A DNA stretch of 64,000 nt from Alloalcanivorax mobilis (GTDB taxonomy: Bacteria; Pseudomonadota; Gammaproteobacteria; Pseudomonadales; Alcanivoracaceae), in contig NZ_NMQZ01000006.1 of NCBI RefSeq assembly GCF_002864685.1, positions 124,001 to 188,000 of the forward strand, given 5' to 3'. The notes under the pieces were generated by a model. That model was not told the origin of the DNA. It saw only the letters and a list, made by a program, of their open reading frames with translations, and made no database searches. The position numbers were made by a program, and so were the translations under genes. Shown here piece after piece: positions 16,606 to 24,993 of the stretch. Position 1 is the stretch's first letter; every line of letters begins with the position of its first letter.

Positions 16606-17882
16606 GCGGCCTCCATTCGCCGTTTGAACAGCCGACGGAATACCGGGTAAATGTCGCCCGGGTTATCGATCTGCGCCATCGCGAAGGCGTCGCCGTGGCG
16701 GTCCATCACGGTTTGGTACTGGTCCCACAGCGCCTGGTGGCTGCGCGGCATCACTTCCACGTAAGAGAAATGCTGCATGCGTGGCAGCAGCTCTTTTTCC
16801 AGCAGGCGGGCGCAACCGGGGGAATCGTCGTTCCAGTTGTCGCCGTCGGAGGCCTGCGCACCGTAGATGTTCCATTCCTGCACCGGGTAGCGCTTTTTGA
16901 TGATGTCCAGGGTCAGCTTAAGGGCGCTGGAGACAATGGTGCCGCCGGTCTCGCGGGAGTAGAAAAACTCTTCTTCGTCGACCTCCTTGGCGCTGGTGTG
17001 GTGGCGAATGAACACCACTTCGGTGTGTTCGTAGTTGCGGCGCAGAAACAGGTAGAGCAGCAGGAAGAATCGTTTCGCCAAGTCCTTCATGTCCTGATTC
17101 ATGGAGCCGGACACATCCATGATGCAGAACATCACCGCCCGGCTGACCGGCACCGGCACCTTGACGTGGTGGTTGTAGCGCAGATCGACTTCGTCGAGGA
17201 ACGGGATGCGGTCAATGCGACGGCGCAGCCGGGCGATTAGTTCTTCCAGCTCGCCAAGGCGCTCCTGGCGGGCCGGTGATTGATCCTGTTCCAGCAACTG
17301 CGCGTGCTCGGCTTCCAGCTCGCGCAGCTTGCGCCGGCTGGCGGCGCTGAGCGCGCGCCGGCGCATGGAGGCCTGGCGCATGGAGCGCACGATATTGATT
17401 TTCGCCGGCAGCCCGTGGCTGATGATGCCGCCGTGGCGGGTATGGAAGCTGCGGCTGCCCTGCAACTGGCGCTTGACCAGATTGGGCAGCGCCAGATCCT
17501 CGAACAGGAAATTGAGGAATTCCCGCTGGTCGATTTCAAAGGCGAAATCGTCATCGCCCTCACCGCTGTCGCCGGCCTGCTGGCCAGCGCCACCACCGGC
17601 GCCACCGGGAGGGCGCTGGACCCGGTCACCCTGTTGGAACTCCCGATTGCCGGGGTGAACGATGTTGCGCTGGCCGCCACCGCCATGCTGAAAACCGGGT
17701 TCGGAAAGATCCTTGCGGGGGATGGTGATGCGCTCGCCCTGTTCCATTTCCTTGATCGAGCGCCGCCCCACCGCATCATTGACCGCTTCACGAATATGGC
17801 GCCGGTAGCGATCAAGAAACCGCTGCCGGTTCACCGTGCTCTTGTGGCGGCCATTGAGACGCCGGTCGATGATATAGCTCAT
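16602..17882 (-). CDS. yeaH: DUF444 family protein YeaH
   Basis: This 426-residue protein belongs to the YeaH/YhbH DUF444 family, which travels with PrkA. It begins [27 protein letters not shown]. The C-terminal half holds a VWA-like domain with a MIDAS-type DVSGSMNQ segment and [31 protein letters not shown]. The ATG at 17880-17882 follows TCCGGAGGA; an upstream extension would run through a repeat and is rejected. The 173 bp separating it from prkA are almost entirely a family B inverted repeat. Confidence 0.95.
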   Translation of the reverse strand: MSYIIDRRLNGRHKSTVNRQRFLDRYRRHIREAVNDAVGRRSIKEMEQGERITIPRKDLSEPGFQHGGGGQRNIVHPGNREFQQGDRVQRPPGGAGGGAGQQAGDSGEGDDDFAFEIDQREFLNFLFEDLALPNLVKRQLQGSRSFHTRHGGIISHGLPAKINIVRSMRQASMRRRALSAASRRKLRELEAEHAQLLEQDQSPARQERLGELEELIARLRRRIDRIPFLDEVDLRYNHHVKVPVPVSRAVMFCIMDVSGSMNQDMKDLAKRFFLLLYLFLRRNYEHTEVVFIRHHTSAKEVDEEEFFYSRETGGTIVSSALKLTLDIIKKRYPVQEWNIYGAQASDGDNWNDDSPGCARLLEKELLPRMQHFSYVEVMPRSHQALWDQYQTVMDRHGDAFAMAQIDNPGDIYPVFRRLFKRRMEAA

Positions 17883-17899
17883 GGCTTCCTCCGGAAGCA

Positions 17900-18050
17900 G
17901 TTGCAAGTTGAAAGTTTCAAGTTGCAACGCGAAATACGCTTGTAAGCGGCTTTTCCCGACGCGGGCCGCGATTCCGGGTTGTACGCGGGCACCGCCGTTA
18001 AGATTCCCGAAACGCGCCCGCGTTGTAACTTTTAACTTTTCACTTGCAAC
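17900..18050. repeat. Heptamer-arm inverted repeat, GTTNNAA family, copy B1
   Basis: The left arm is exactly four heptamers (GTTGCAA, GTTGAAA, GTTTCAA, GTTGCAA; 17900-17927) then CGCG. The right arm is CGCG then four heptamers (TTGTAAC, TTTTAAC, TTTTCAC, TTGCAAC; 18019-18050). The loop is GC-rich. It begins 5 bp past the prkA stop and separates prkA from yeaH inside an otherwise conserved operon. Confidence 0.9.
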
Positions 18051-18055
18051 TGCAT

Positions 18056-19978
18056 TTATTGCGCCTTGCGCACCCGCAGATACCATTCCGAAAGCAGGCG
18101 CACCTGCTTCTCGGTGTAGCCACGATCCATCATGCGATGCACGAAGTTGTCGTGTTTGCGGCGATCGTCGTCGCTGCCCTTGGGGTTGAACGAAATCACC
18201 GGAAGAAGCTCCTCGGTATTGGAGAACATTTTCTTCTCGATCACGTCGCGCAGCTTTTGGTAGCTCATCCAGCTCGGATTGCGGCCCTGATTGTTGGCGC
18301 GTGCCCGCAGCACGAAATTGACGACTTCGTTGCGGAAGTCCTTGGGATTGGAAATGCCCGCCGGCTTTTCGATTTTCTCCAGTTCTTCATTGAGTGACTG
18401 GCGGTCGAAAATCTCGCCGGTGTCCGGGTCGCGGAACTCCTGATCCTGAATCCAGAAATCGGCGTAGATCACGTAGCGGTCAAAAATGTTCTGGCCGTAT
18501 TCGGAGTAGGATTCCAGATAGGCGGTCTGAATCTCCTTGCCGATGAATTCCACGTAGTGCGGAACCAGGTATTCCTTGATAAAGCGGCGGTACAGTTCCT
18601 GGCGCTCCTGGGCGTACTGTTCCTGCTCGATGCGCTGTTCCAGCACATGCATCAGGTGCACCGGATTGGCGGCCACTTCGGTATGGTCGAAGTTGAACAC
18701 CTTGGAGAGAATCTTGAACGCGAAGCGGGTGGAGAGCCCGTCCATGCCTTCGTCGACGCCCGCCATGTCGCGGTATTCCTGCAGCGATTTGGCGCGCGGG
18801 TCCACATCCTTGAGATTTTCGCCGTCGTAAATGCGCATTTTTGAATAAATGCTGGAGTTTTCCGGTTCCTTGAGCCGGGTCAGCACCGAGAATTGCGCCA
18901 GCATGCGCAGGGTGTCCGGCGCGCACTGGGCGTCGCGCAAGCTGGAATTGCGCAGCAGCTTGTCGTAGATCATCTGTTCTTCGTCGACACGCAGGCAGTA
19001 CGGCACCTTGACGATGTAGACGCGGTCGATAAAGGCTTCGTTGTTCTTGTTGTTGCGGAAGGTTTGCCACTCGGCCTCGTTGGAGTGCGCCAGCACGATG
19101 CCCTCGAAGGGAATCGCGCCCATGTGTTCGGTGCCGTTGTAGTTGCCTTCCTGGGTGGCGGTGAGCAGCGGATGCAGCACCTTGATTGGCGCCTTGAACA
19201 TCTCCACGAATTCCAGCAGCCCCTGGTTGGCCCGGCACAGGCCGCCGGAGAACGCATAGGCATCCGGGTCGTCCTGGCCAAAGTCTTCCAGCTTGCGGAT
19301 GTCCACCTTGCCGACCAGAGCGGAAATGTCCTGGTTGTTCTCGTCGCCGGGTTCGGTTTTGGCCACGGCGATCTGATCGAGAATCGAGGGGTAACGCTTG
19401 ACCACCCGGAACTGGCTGAGGTCGCCGCCGAACTCATGCAGACGCTTGACCGCCCACGGAGACATGATGGTGCGCACATAGCGGCGCGGGATGCCGTATT
19501 CCTCTTCCAGGATCGGGCCGTCTTCGTCGGGGTCGAACAGGCTCAGCGGCGATTCGTTCACCGGCGAGCCCTTGATCGCGTAGAACGGCACTTTCTGCAT
19601 CAGCGCCTTGAGTTTCTCGGCGAGCGAGGACTTGCCGCCGCCCACCGGGCCGAGCAGATAAAGGATTTGTTTCTTTTCTTCCAGGCCCTGGGCGGCGTGG
19701 CGGAAGTAGCTGACGATGTTCTCGATCACGTCTTCGAGGCCGTAGAACTCGTCAAAGGCGGGGTAGCGGCGGATGATCTTGTTGGAAAAGATGCGGGAGC
19801 GGCGGGGGTCTTTGGCGGTGTCCACCAGCTCCGGTTCGCCGATCGCCATCAGCATGCGTTCGGACGCCGTGGCGTAGACGCCGGGGTCGCTTTTGCACAA
19901 CCCGAGGTAGTCCTCGAGGGACATCTCGTCTTCCTGATAGGCGTCAAACCGGGCCTGATAGTGGCGAATAATGCTCAT
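18056..19978 (-). CDS. prkA: Serine protein kinase PrkA (YeaG)
   Basis: The 640-residue PrkA/YeaG has an AAA-type N-terminal domain with Walker [15 protein letters not shown] (about residues 110-118) and a C-terminal kinase-like domain. Landmarks include [89 protein letters not shown] and LAHSNEAEW. Family members act in stationary-phase and nitrogen-starvation responses. Start ATG at 19976-19978 follows AGGAGGGAG. First gene of the prkA-yeaH-spoVR set. Confidence 0.96.
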   Translation of the reverse strand: MSIIRHYQARFDAYQEDEMSLEDYLGLCKSDPGVYATASERMLMAIGEPELVDTAKDPRRSRIFSNKIIRRYPAFDEFYGLEDVIENIVSYFRHAAQGLEEKKQILYLLGPVGGGKSSLAEKLKALMQKVPFYAIKGSPVNESPLSLFDPDEDGPILEEEYGIPRRYVRTIMSPWAVKRLHEFGGDLSQFRVVKRYPSILDQIAVAKTEPGDENNQDISALVGKVDIRKLEDFGQDDPDAYAFSGGLCRANQGLLEFVEMFKAPIKVLHPLLTATQEGNYNGTEHMGAIPFEGIVLAHSNEAEWQTFRNNKNNEAFIDRVYIVKVPYCLRVDEEQMIYDKLLRNSSLRDAQCAPDTLRMLAQFSVLTRLKEPENSSIYSKMRIYDGENLKDVDPRAKSLQEYRDMAGVDEGMDGLSTRFAFKILSKVFNFDHTEVAANPVHLMHVLEQRIEQEQYAQERQELYRRFIKEYLVPHYVEFIGKEIQTAYLESYSEYGQNIFDRYVIYADFWIQDQEFRDPDTGEIFDRQSLNEELEKIEKPAGISNPKDFRNEVVNFVLRARANNQGRNPSWMSYQKLRDVIEKKMFSNTEELLPVISFNPKGSDDDRRKHDNFVHRMMDRGYTEKQVRLLSEWYLRVRKAQ

Positions 19979-20302
19979 GCCTTACTCCCTCCTGGCGGTC
20001 TGGGAACCCTCGCGGCTCCTGGGGCCGTCATCTGTTTACATGAAAGAAAATCCTTGCTGGGTTGATATCCGGGCTGGATTCAATAAACGGGCCAATCCCG
20101 TTTGCGATCCGATTCGGTTCTAGCATGGCGCCAAAACGAACGCCAAGTCAAAGGCCAAGTCGATGCCGGCTAAAAAAATAAATTGTCGGAAGTTTTTGCG
20201 AATAAAGCGTGGATAAACGGCGTGTTCGGCGTGCTTAAGAATCTCACTCGGGGCTGTGGCGGGGTGGGGAACAGGGGGGAGGTTGAAGGGAGCAGTCAGG
20301 CC
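19979..20302. other. Gene-free region upstream of prkA
   Basis: About 320 bp with no supported ORF, lower in GC at 20160-20220. On the minus strand three 12-bp-spaced TTGGC motifs (about 20125-20160) precede prkA and could be regulatory. A TTGACT hexamer is present without a good partner. I cannot assign a promoter. Confidence 0.4.
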
Positions 20303-20454
20303 TGCGCTGGACGCTGGACGCCGGACGCCGGACGCTAAAACCCGATGCGGGCAGGATGGTCATGTTTTCTGTAACGCTAACGCAGCAGAAAACACGTCAC
20401 ACCAATCCGATTAAGGGTTTGGCGTCTAGCGTCCGGCGTCCGGCGTCCAGCGTC
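20303..20454. repeat. Heptamer-arm inverted repeat, GACGCNN family, copy 3
   Basis: The left arm (20303-20336) and right arm (20418-20454) are GACGCNN heptamer runs; the core has CATGTTTTCTG and CAGAAAACACG. The core closely matches the reverse complement of copy 2. The right arm ends two bases from the apaH stop codon, so the element lies just behind the apaH 3' end. Confidence 0.9.
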
Positions 20455-20455
20455 T

Positions 20456-21265
20456 TCAGGAGCAGGGAGCGTGAAACCGCCGCAGATCGTCCAGGCGCAG
20501 GGCGGTGAGGCGATTGCCCCACACACAGCCGGTGTCGAGCGCTTCCACCCGCTCGACGCCGGTGTGACCTTCGAGTGCGGCCCAGTGGCCGAACAGCACG
20601 CGACCGCCGTACTGGCGGCGCGGGTGCTCGAACCAGGGCATGAAGCCCGCTGGCGGCTGGTCCGCCTCGCCCTTGCTGGCCAGATCCAGCTCGCCGGCGT
20701 CGTTGACGAAGCGCATGCGGGTGAAATAGTTGGTGATCACCCGCCAGCGGGCCGGGCCTTGCAGGGTGTCGTCCCAGCCGGCGGGGGTGTTGCCGTACAT
20801 ATTGGCGAAGTAATCCGGGGCCCGGGCCGGGTCGGCCAGCACCGCCTCGACCTCGCGGGCGCGCTCGCGGGCCTCGGCCAGGCTCCACAGCGGCGGCAAG
20901 CCGGCGTGGGCCATCACCGCGTCGAATTCGGGCACCTCCACCAGCAGCGGTTGGCGCTGCAGCCAGGCCAGCAGGCGGGGGCCGTCGGTGGCGTCCAGAA
21001 TCGGCTGCAGGGTATCGTGTTTCTTCAGCCTGGCGTGGCCGTGGGCCACCGCCAGCAAGTGCAGGTCGTGGTTGCCCAGCACCACCTGGACGTCGTCGCC
21101 AAGCGCATGCGCCCGGCGCAGCGTGCCCAGGGAATCCGGCCCACGATTGACCAGGTCCCCGGCCAGCAACAGCCGGTCCCGCCCGGCCGCGAACCCGATC
21201 CGCTCCAGCAACGCCTCGAACGGCCCCAGACAGCCCTGTAGATCGCCGATCACGTAGGTGCTCAT
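20456..21265 (-). CDS. apaH: Bis(5'-nucleosyl)-tetraphosphatase, symmetrical (ApaH)
   Basis: The 269-residue metallophosphatase hydrolyses Ap4A to two ADP and can remove Np4 caps from RNA. The phosphoesterase motifs are clear: YVIGDLQGC, LAGDLVNRGPDSLGTLR, VVLGNHDLHLLAVAHG and MAHAGLPPLWS, with FGHWAALEG and LDTGCVWG near the C-terminus. Order with apaG, rsmA and pdxA is as in E. coli, but a 180-bp gap filled by repeat copy 4 separates it from apaG. Its TGA is two bases from repeat copy 3. Confidence 0.97.
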   Translation of the reverse strand: MSTYVIGDLQGCLGPFEALLERIGFAAGRDRLLLAGDLVNRGPDSLGTLRRAHALGDDVQVVLGNHDLHLLAVAHGHARLKKHDTLQPILDATDGPRLLAWLQRQPLLVEVPEFDAVMAHAGLPPLWSLAEARERAREVEAVLADPARAPDYFANMYGNTPAGWDDTLQGPARWRVITNYFTRMRFVNDAGELDLASKGEADQPPAGFMPWFEHPRRQYGGRVLFGHWAALEGHTGVERVEALDTGCVWGNRLTALRLDDLRRFHAPCS

Positions 21266-21278
21266 GGTGTGGCTGCGC

Positions 21279-21442
21279 CACGTCTGGCGTCTGACGTCGG
21301 ACGTCGGACGCTAAACCCGGAACCTGTAAGGTTGATCGTGTTTTCTGCCGCGTTCCAGATAGTAAACACTCCGATGATTTCAGCCACGGGTTAAAGCGTC
21401 CGACGCCCGACGTCCGACGTCCGACGTCCGACGCCCGACGTG
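21279..21442. repeat. Heptamer-arm inverted repeat, GACGCNN family, copy 4 (GACGTCG variant)
   Basis: This copy uses mainly GTCGGAC/GACGTCG units instead of GACGCCG, on both arms (21279-21313 and 21393-21442). The core keeps AAACCCG, CGTGTTTTCTG and AGTAAACACT. Matching variants on both arms imply arms co-evolve. It lies behind apaG and before apaH, three bases from the apaG stop. Confidence 0.88.
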
Positions 21443-21445
21443 TAT

Positions 21446-21838
21446 TCAATGCAACGCCCGGGGTACGGCGAGGGTGAAGGCGGGGATGTCGGCGTCGAAG
21501 CAGGTGCCGTCTTCGGCGAGCATTTGATAGCTGCCGCGCATGCTGCCGACTTCGGTTTCCAGGATCGCGCCGCTGGAGTATTCGAACTCCTGGCCGGGGG
21601 CGATGCTGGGCTGTTCGCCGATCACGCCTTCGCCGTGCACTTCGCGAACCCGCTCTTCGCCGTCGGTGATCACCCAATGGCGGGTGAGCAGGCGCGCGGT
21701 GATCTCGCCCTGGTTGAGAATACGGATGTGGTAGGCGAACACCCAGCGCTTGTTGCCTTCGTCGCTTTGCTCGGGCAGGTATTCGGCCGTTACCTGCACC
21801 TGGATTCGATAGCGGTCGTTGTCGACGGCGAGGGTCAT
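21446..21838 (-). CDS. apaG: ApaG protein
   Basis: The 130-residue ApaG has a single fibronectin-III-like fold; its molecular role is unsettled (phosphate or metal ligand binding and links to Co2+ resistance have been discussed). Typical segments are VQVTAEYLPEQS, FAYHIRILNQG, LLTRHWVITD, VHGEGVIGEQPSIAPGQEFEYSSGAILETEVGSMRGSY. The start overlaps the rsmA stop by four bases, so it is translated with rsmA-pdxA upstream. Confidence 0.96.
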   Translation of the reverse strand: MTLAVDNDRYRIQVQVTAEYLPEQSDEGNKRWVFAYHIRILNQGEITARLLTRHWVITDGEERVREVHGEGVIGEQPSIAPGQEFEYSSGAILETEVGSMRGSYQMLAEDGTCFDADIPAFTLAVPRALH

Positions 21839-22635
21839 GACGACAAAGCTCCTTGTCGATCGGCGGTGGCGTTGGCGAGGGCCACGTAATCGGCCACGTG
21901 GAGGTGGTCCGGGCGCAGCCCCGGATCAACGCCGACGGTGGCGAAATCGGCGATCTCCACCAGGGTTTTCAAGCTGTTGCGGATCGCCTTGCGGCGCTGG
22001 CTGAAGGCCTGGGCCACCAGCCGCGCCAGCCACGCCGGGTCGTCGGCCGGCCAGGGCGGGGTGGCGTGGGGCACCAGCCGCACCACGGCGGAATCGACCC
22101 GCGGCGGCGGGCTGAACGCCCCCGGTGGCACGAAAAACAGGTAATCCGCCTGGCAATGATACTGCACCATCACCGACAGACGCCCGTAATCCTTGCCGCC
22201 GGGGGCGGCGGTGAGGCGCTCCACCACTTCTTTCTGCAGCATGAAGGTCATGTCGCTGATCACGTCGGCCTGGCTGAGCAGGTGGAAAATCAGCGGCGTG
22301 GAGATGTTGTAGGGCAGATTGCCGACCACCCGGATCGGTTGGCCAGCCACCGCCAGGGCGCGGAAATCAAAGCGCAGCGCGTCGCTTTGATGAAGGGTCA
22401 ACCGTTCCGGGGCGACCCGCCGTTTGAGCAGGGCGATCAGGTCGCGATCCAGCTCCACCACGTGAAGGTGGCTGATTTCATCGAGCAGCGGGAAGGTCAG
22501 GGCGCCCTGGCCGGGGCCGATTTCCACCAGGGTGTCCTGGTCGCGGGGCGCCACGCTGCGCACCAGTTGGTCGATCACCCCGGTGTCGGTGAGAAAATGC
22601 TGGCCGAACCGTTTCCGGGCGCGGTGTTCGCTCAT
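21835..22635 (-). CDS. rsmA: 16S rRNA dimethyladenosine transferase RsmA (KsgA)
   Basis: The 266-residue enzyme dimethylates A1518 and A1519 of 16S rRNA during late 30S assembly. It shows KRFGQHFLTD, the SAM-binding EIGPGQGALT, VVELDRDL, and the catalytic NLPYNIS (NLPY) motif, followed by FMLQKEVVERLTAAPG. It overlaps pdxA by four bases on one side and apaG by four on the other. Normal length. Confidence 0.98.
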   Translation of the reverse strand: MSEHRARKRFGQHFLTDTGVIDQLVRSVAPRDQDTLVEIGPGQGALTFPLLDEISHLHVVELDRDLIALLKRRVAPERLTLHQSDALRFDFRALAVAGQPIRVVGNLPYNISTPLIFHLLSQADVISDMTFMLQKEVVERLTAAPGGKDYGRLSVMVQYHCQADYLFFVPPGAFSPPPRVDSAVVRLVPHATPPWPADDPAWLARLVAQAFSQRRKAIRNSLKTLVEIADFATVGVDPGLRPDHLHVADYVALANATADRQGALSS

Positions 22636-23615
22636 GGTGCGTCGCCCCCGGTCAGGTGTGCCGCCAGTCGGGTGGCGGCCAGCAGGCTGCCGCCGTGAGC
22701 CTGGCCGCTGCCGGCCAGTTCGAAGGCGGTGCCGTGATCCACCGAGGTGCGCACGAACGGCAGCCCCAGGGTAATGTTGACCGCCTCGCCGAAGCCGGCG
22801 TACTTGAGCACCGGCAGCCCTTGATCGTGGTACATGGCGAGCACCGCGTCATGGCGCTCCAGCAGGGCCGGTTGAAAGGCGGTGTCGGCCGGCAGCGGGC
22901 CGGTGAGGGCAAAGCCCGCGGCGCGCAGACGTTCCAGGGTGGGGCTGATGATGTCGATCTCCTCGCGGCCGAGGTGGCCACTCTCGCCGGCGTGGGGGTT
23001 AAGGCCCAGCACCAGGATGCGTGGTTCGGCGATGGCGAATTTGTCGCGCAGGTCGTCGCGCAGAATGGTCAGGGTGCGGGTCAGGTCGGCGCCATTGATG
23101 GCCGAGGGTACCCGCGCCAGGGGCAGGTGCGTGGTGGCCAGCGCCACGCGCAGATCGCCGGCGGCGAGCATCATCACCACCCGCTCAATGCCGGCGCGAG
23201 CAGCCAGGAACTCGGTGTGGCCGGTGAAGGCCGGGTCGGCGCGGTCACGGATCACGTTTTTCGCCAGCGGCGCGGTGACCATGGCGGCGAAAGTCCCGTC
23301 CAGGCAGCCGTCGGCGGCGCGCTCCAGCATGGTCAGGGTGCCGGCGCCGGTGGCCGGGTCCGGCCGGCCGGCTTGCACCGGCGCACCGGCGGCGCAATGC
23401 CACAAGGCGGTGCCGTGTTCGGGCAGGGCCTGGCCGGGCCGCCAGTCAATCAGCGCCACGTTCAGGCCGAGTCGCCGGGCGCGCTCATCGAGCACCTGGC
23501 GGTCACCCAGTAACACCAGCGGCAGCCCGGGCAGGGCCGCCGCCAGTGGCAATACCAGATCCGGGCCGATGCCGGCCGGATCGCCGCTGGTGATGGCGAG
23601 CGGACGCCGGCTCAT
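22632..23615 (-). CDS. pdxA: 4-hydroxythreonine-4-phosphate dehydrogenase PdxA
   Basis: The 327-residue enzyme oxidises 4-phosphohydroxy-L-threonine in pyridoxal phosphate synthesis. Motifs include ITSGDPAGIGPDL, VTAPLAKNVIRD, FTGHTEFLA (metal-binding His), LATTHLPLARV, LNPHAGESGHLGREE and MYHDQGLPVLKY. I took the ATG at 23613-23615, matching family length; an upstream extension of 57 residues has no family similarity. It sits 46 bp after surA and overlaps rsmA. Confidence 0.97.
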   Translation of the reverse strand: MSRRPLAITSGDPAGIGPDLVLPLAAALPGLPLVLLGDRQVLDERARRLGLNVALIDWRPGQALPEHGTALWHCAAGAPVQAGRPDPATGAGTLTMLERAADGCLDGTFAAMVTAPLAKNVIRDRADPAFTGHTEFLAARAGIERVVMMLAAGDLRVALATTHLPLARVPSAINGADLTRTLTILRDDLRDKFAIAEPRILVLGLNPHAGESGHLGREEIDIISPTLERLRAAGFALTGPLPADTAFQPALLERHDAVLAMYHDQGLPVLKYAGFGEAVNITLGLPFVRTSVDHGTAFELAGSGQAHGGSLLAATRLAAHLTGGDAP

Positions 23616-23661
23616 GGGCGCGCGCTCGCGATCAGGCACGGCTCTCTCATCAAGGGATGAG

Positions 23662-24993
23662 TCATGAAGGGTTGAGTCGAATGTCCACGTAGGCCTCGGA
23701 GCGTTGCTCTTGCTCCCAGGTCTGCAGTTCTTCGTCGAAGCGCCGTTTTTGCAGCGCCTGGCGGGCCTGCAGGCGGCGGAACTCATCGCTCATGTCCGCC
23801 TCGCGCACATCCTCGACCTGCAAAAAATGGAACCCGAACTGGGTTTCAAACACCGGTGACAGCGCTCCTTTTGGGGTCTCGGTCATCATCTGTTCGAACT
23901 CGGGCACCATCTGGCCCGGGGTCACCCAGCCCAGCTCGCCACCCTGGCTGGCGCTGCCCGGGTCGTCGGAATGTTCGCGGGCGATGTCGGCGAAGCTCAC
24001 CTGGCCGCTGGCGATCTGGTCGTGGGCGCGCTGACTTTCCTGGCGGGCCTGGGCTTCGGTGGTGAGGGCATCGGTTTTCACCAGCACATGGCGAACCTGA
24101 TACTGGGTCACCACCTTGGCGGCGCCGCCACGGCGGTCGATCATTTTCAGAATATGGAAACCGGCCCCGGAGCGCAGTGGCGTGGAGATGTCGCCTTTTT
24201 GCAACTCCACCGCCGCCTCGGAGAACAGCGACGGCCATTGCGCCGCCGGGCGCCAGCCCAGGTCACCGCCTTCCAGGGCGTTGGGGCCGTCGGATTCGGC
24301 CACCGCCAGCTCGCTGAAATCGGCGCCGCCGCGCAACCGCGAGACGATCTGGTTGGCTTTCTGCTGGGCCTGGGCCACCTGCTCGGGGGCGGCGCTGCCG
24401 GGCACCTTGATCAGAATGTGGCCGAGGTGGAAGTCGGCCTGGAACATCTTTTCACCGAGCTGGGAGCTCAGAAAGCGATCCACTTCCCGGTCGGTGACCC
24501 GCACCCGCGACGCCACGGTGCGCTGCTGCAGCCGCGAAATGACCATTTCGTTGCGGATCTGCTCACGGAAACGGGACCAGTCCTGGCCCTGGGAGCGGAC
24601 CGCATCGACAAACTGCTCCAGGTTCATGTTGTTCTGCCGGGCAATACCGGCGAGCGCCTGGTTGAGGCTGGCGTCGTCCACGCGGATGCCGCCGCGTTCG
24701 GCCAGTTGCAGTTCGATGCGTTCCTGGATCATGCGCTCGAGCACCTGCTCGCGCATCACGTCCAGCGGCGGCATTGATCGATTGTCGGCCTGGAACTGGG
24801 CGCCGATTTCGGCGACCCGGTCCTGCAGTTCGCTGTTCATGATCACGCCGTCGTTGACCACCGCGACGATGCGATCAAGCATCTCGACCCGGGCCTGGGC
24901 GGCCAGGGGCAGCAACAGGCTCAGGCCCAGCAGGCAAATCGCCAGGGGATGGATCGCCGGCTTCGCCAGGAAGCTGCGGGTGTGCCTATTCAT
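23662..24993 (-). CDS. surA: Periplasmic chaperone and peptidyl-prolyl isomerase SurA
   Basis: SurA (443 residues) escorts outer membrane proteins, including LptD encoded just upstream. A signal peptide ends LLPLAAQARVEMLDRIVAVVNDGVI. The N-terminal chaperone domain is followed by two parvulin domains (FHLGHILIKVPG ... GGDLGWRPAAQWP; QVRHVLVKTDALT ... GGELGWVTPGQM). The ATG at 24991-24993 overlaps the lptD stop by eight bases. Order lptD-surA-pdxA-rsmA-apaG is conserved in gammaproteobacteria. Confidence 0.97.
   Translation of the reverse strand: MNRHTRSFLAKPAIHPLAICLLGLSLLLPLAAQARVEMLDRIVAVVNDGVIMNSELQDRVAEIGAQFQADNRSMPPLDVMREQVLERMIQERIELQLAERGGIRVDDASLNQALAGIARQNNMNLEQFVDAVRSQGQDWSRFREQIRNEMVISRLQQRTVASRVRVTDREVDRFLSSQLGEKMFQADFHLGHILIKVPGSAAPEQVAQAQQKANQIVSRLRGGADFSELAVAESDGPNALEGGDLGWRPAAQWPSLFSEAAVELQKGDISTPLRSGAGFHILKMIDRRGGAAKVVTQYQVRHVLVKTDALTTEAQARQESQRAHDQIASGQVSFADIAREHSDDPGSASQGGELGWVTPGQMVPEFEQMMTETPKGALSPVFETQFGFHFLQVEDVREADMSDEFRRLQARQALQKRRFDEELQTWEQEQRSEAYVDIRLNPS

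Noticed and set aside
20125-20160. Sigma-54 promoter upstream of prkA
   Set aside because: TTGGC motifs recur at 12-bp intervals, but the required GC at -12 is not at the correct position, so the match is too poor.
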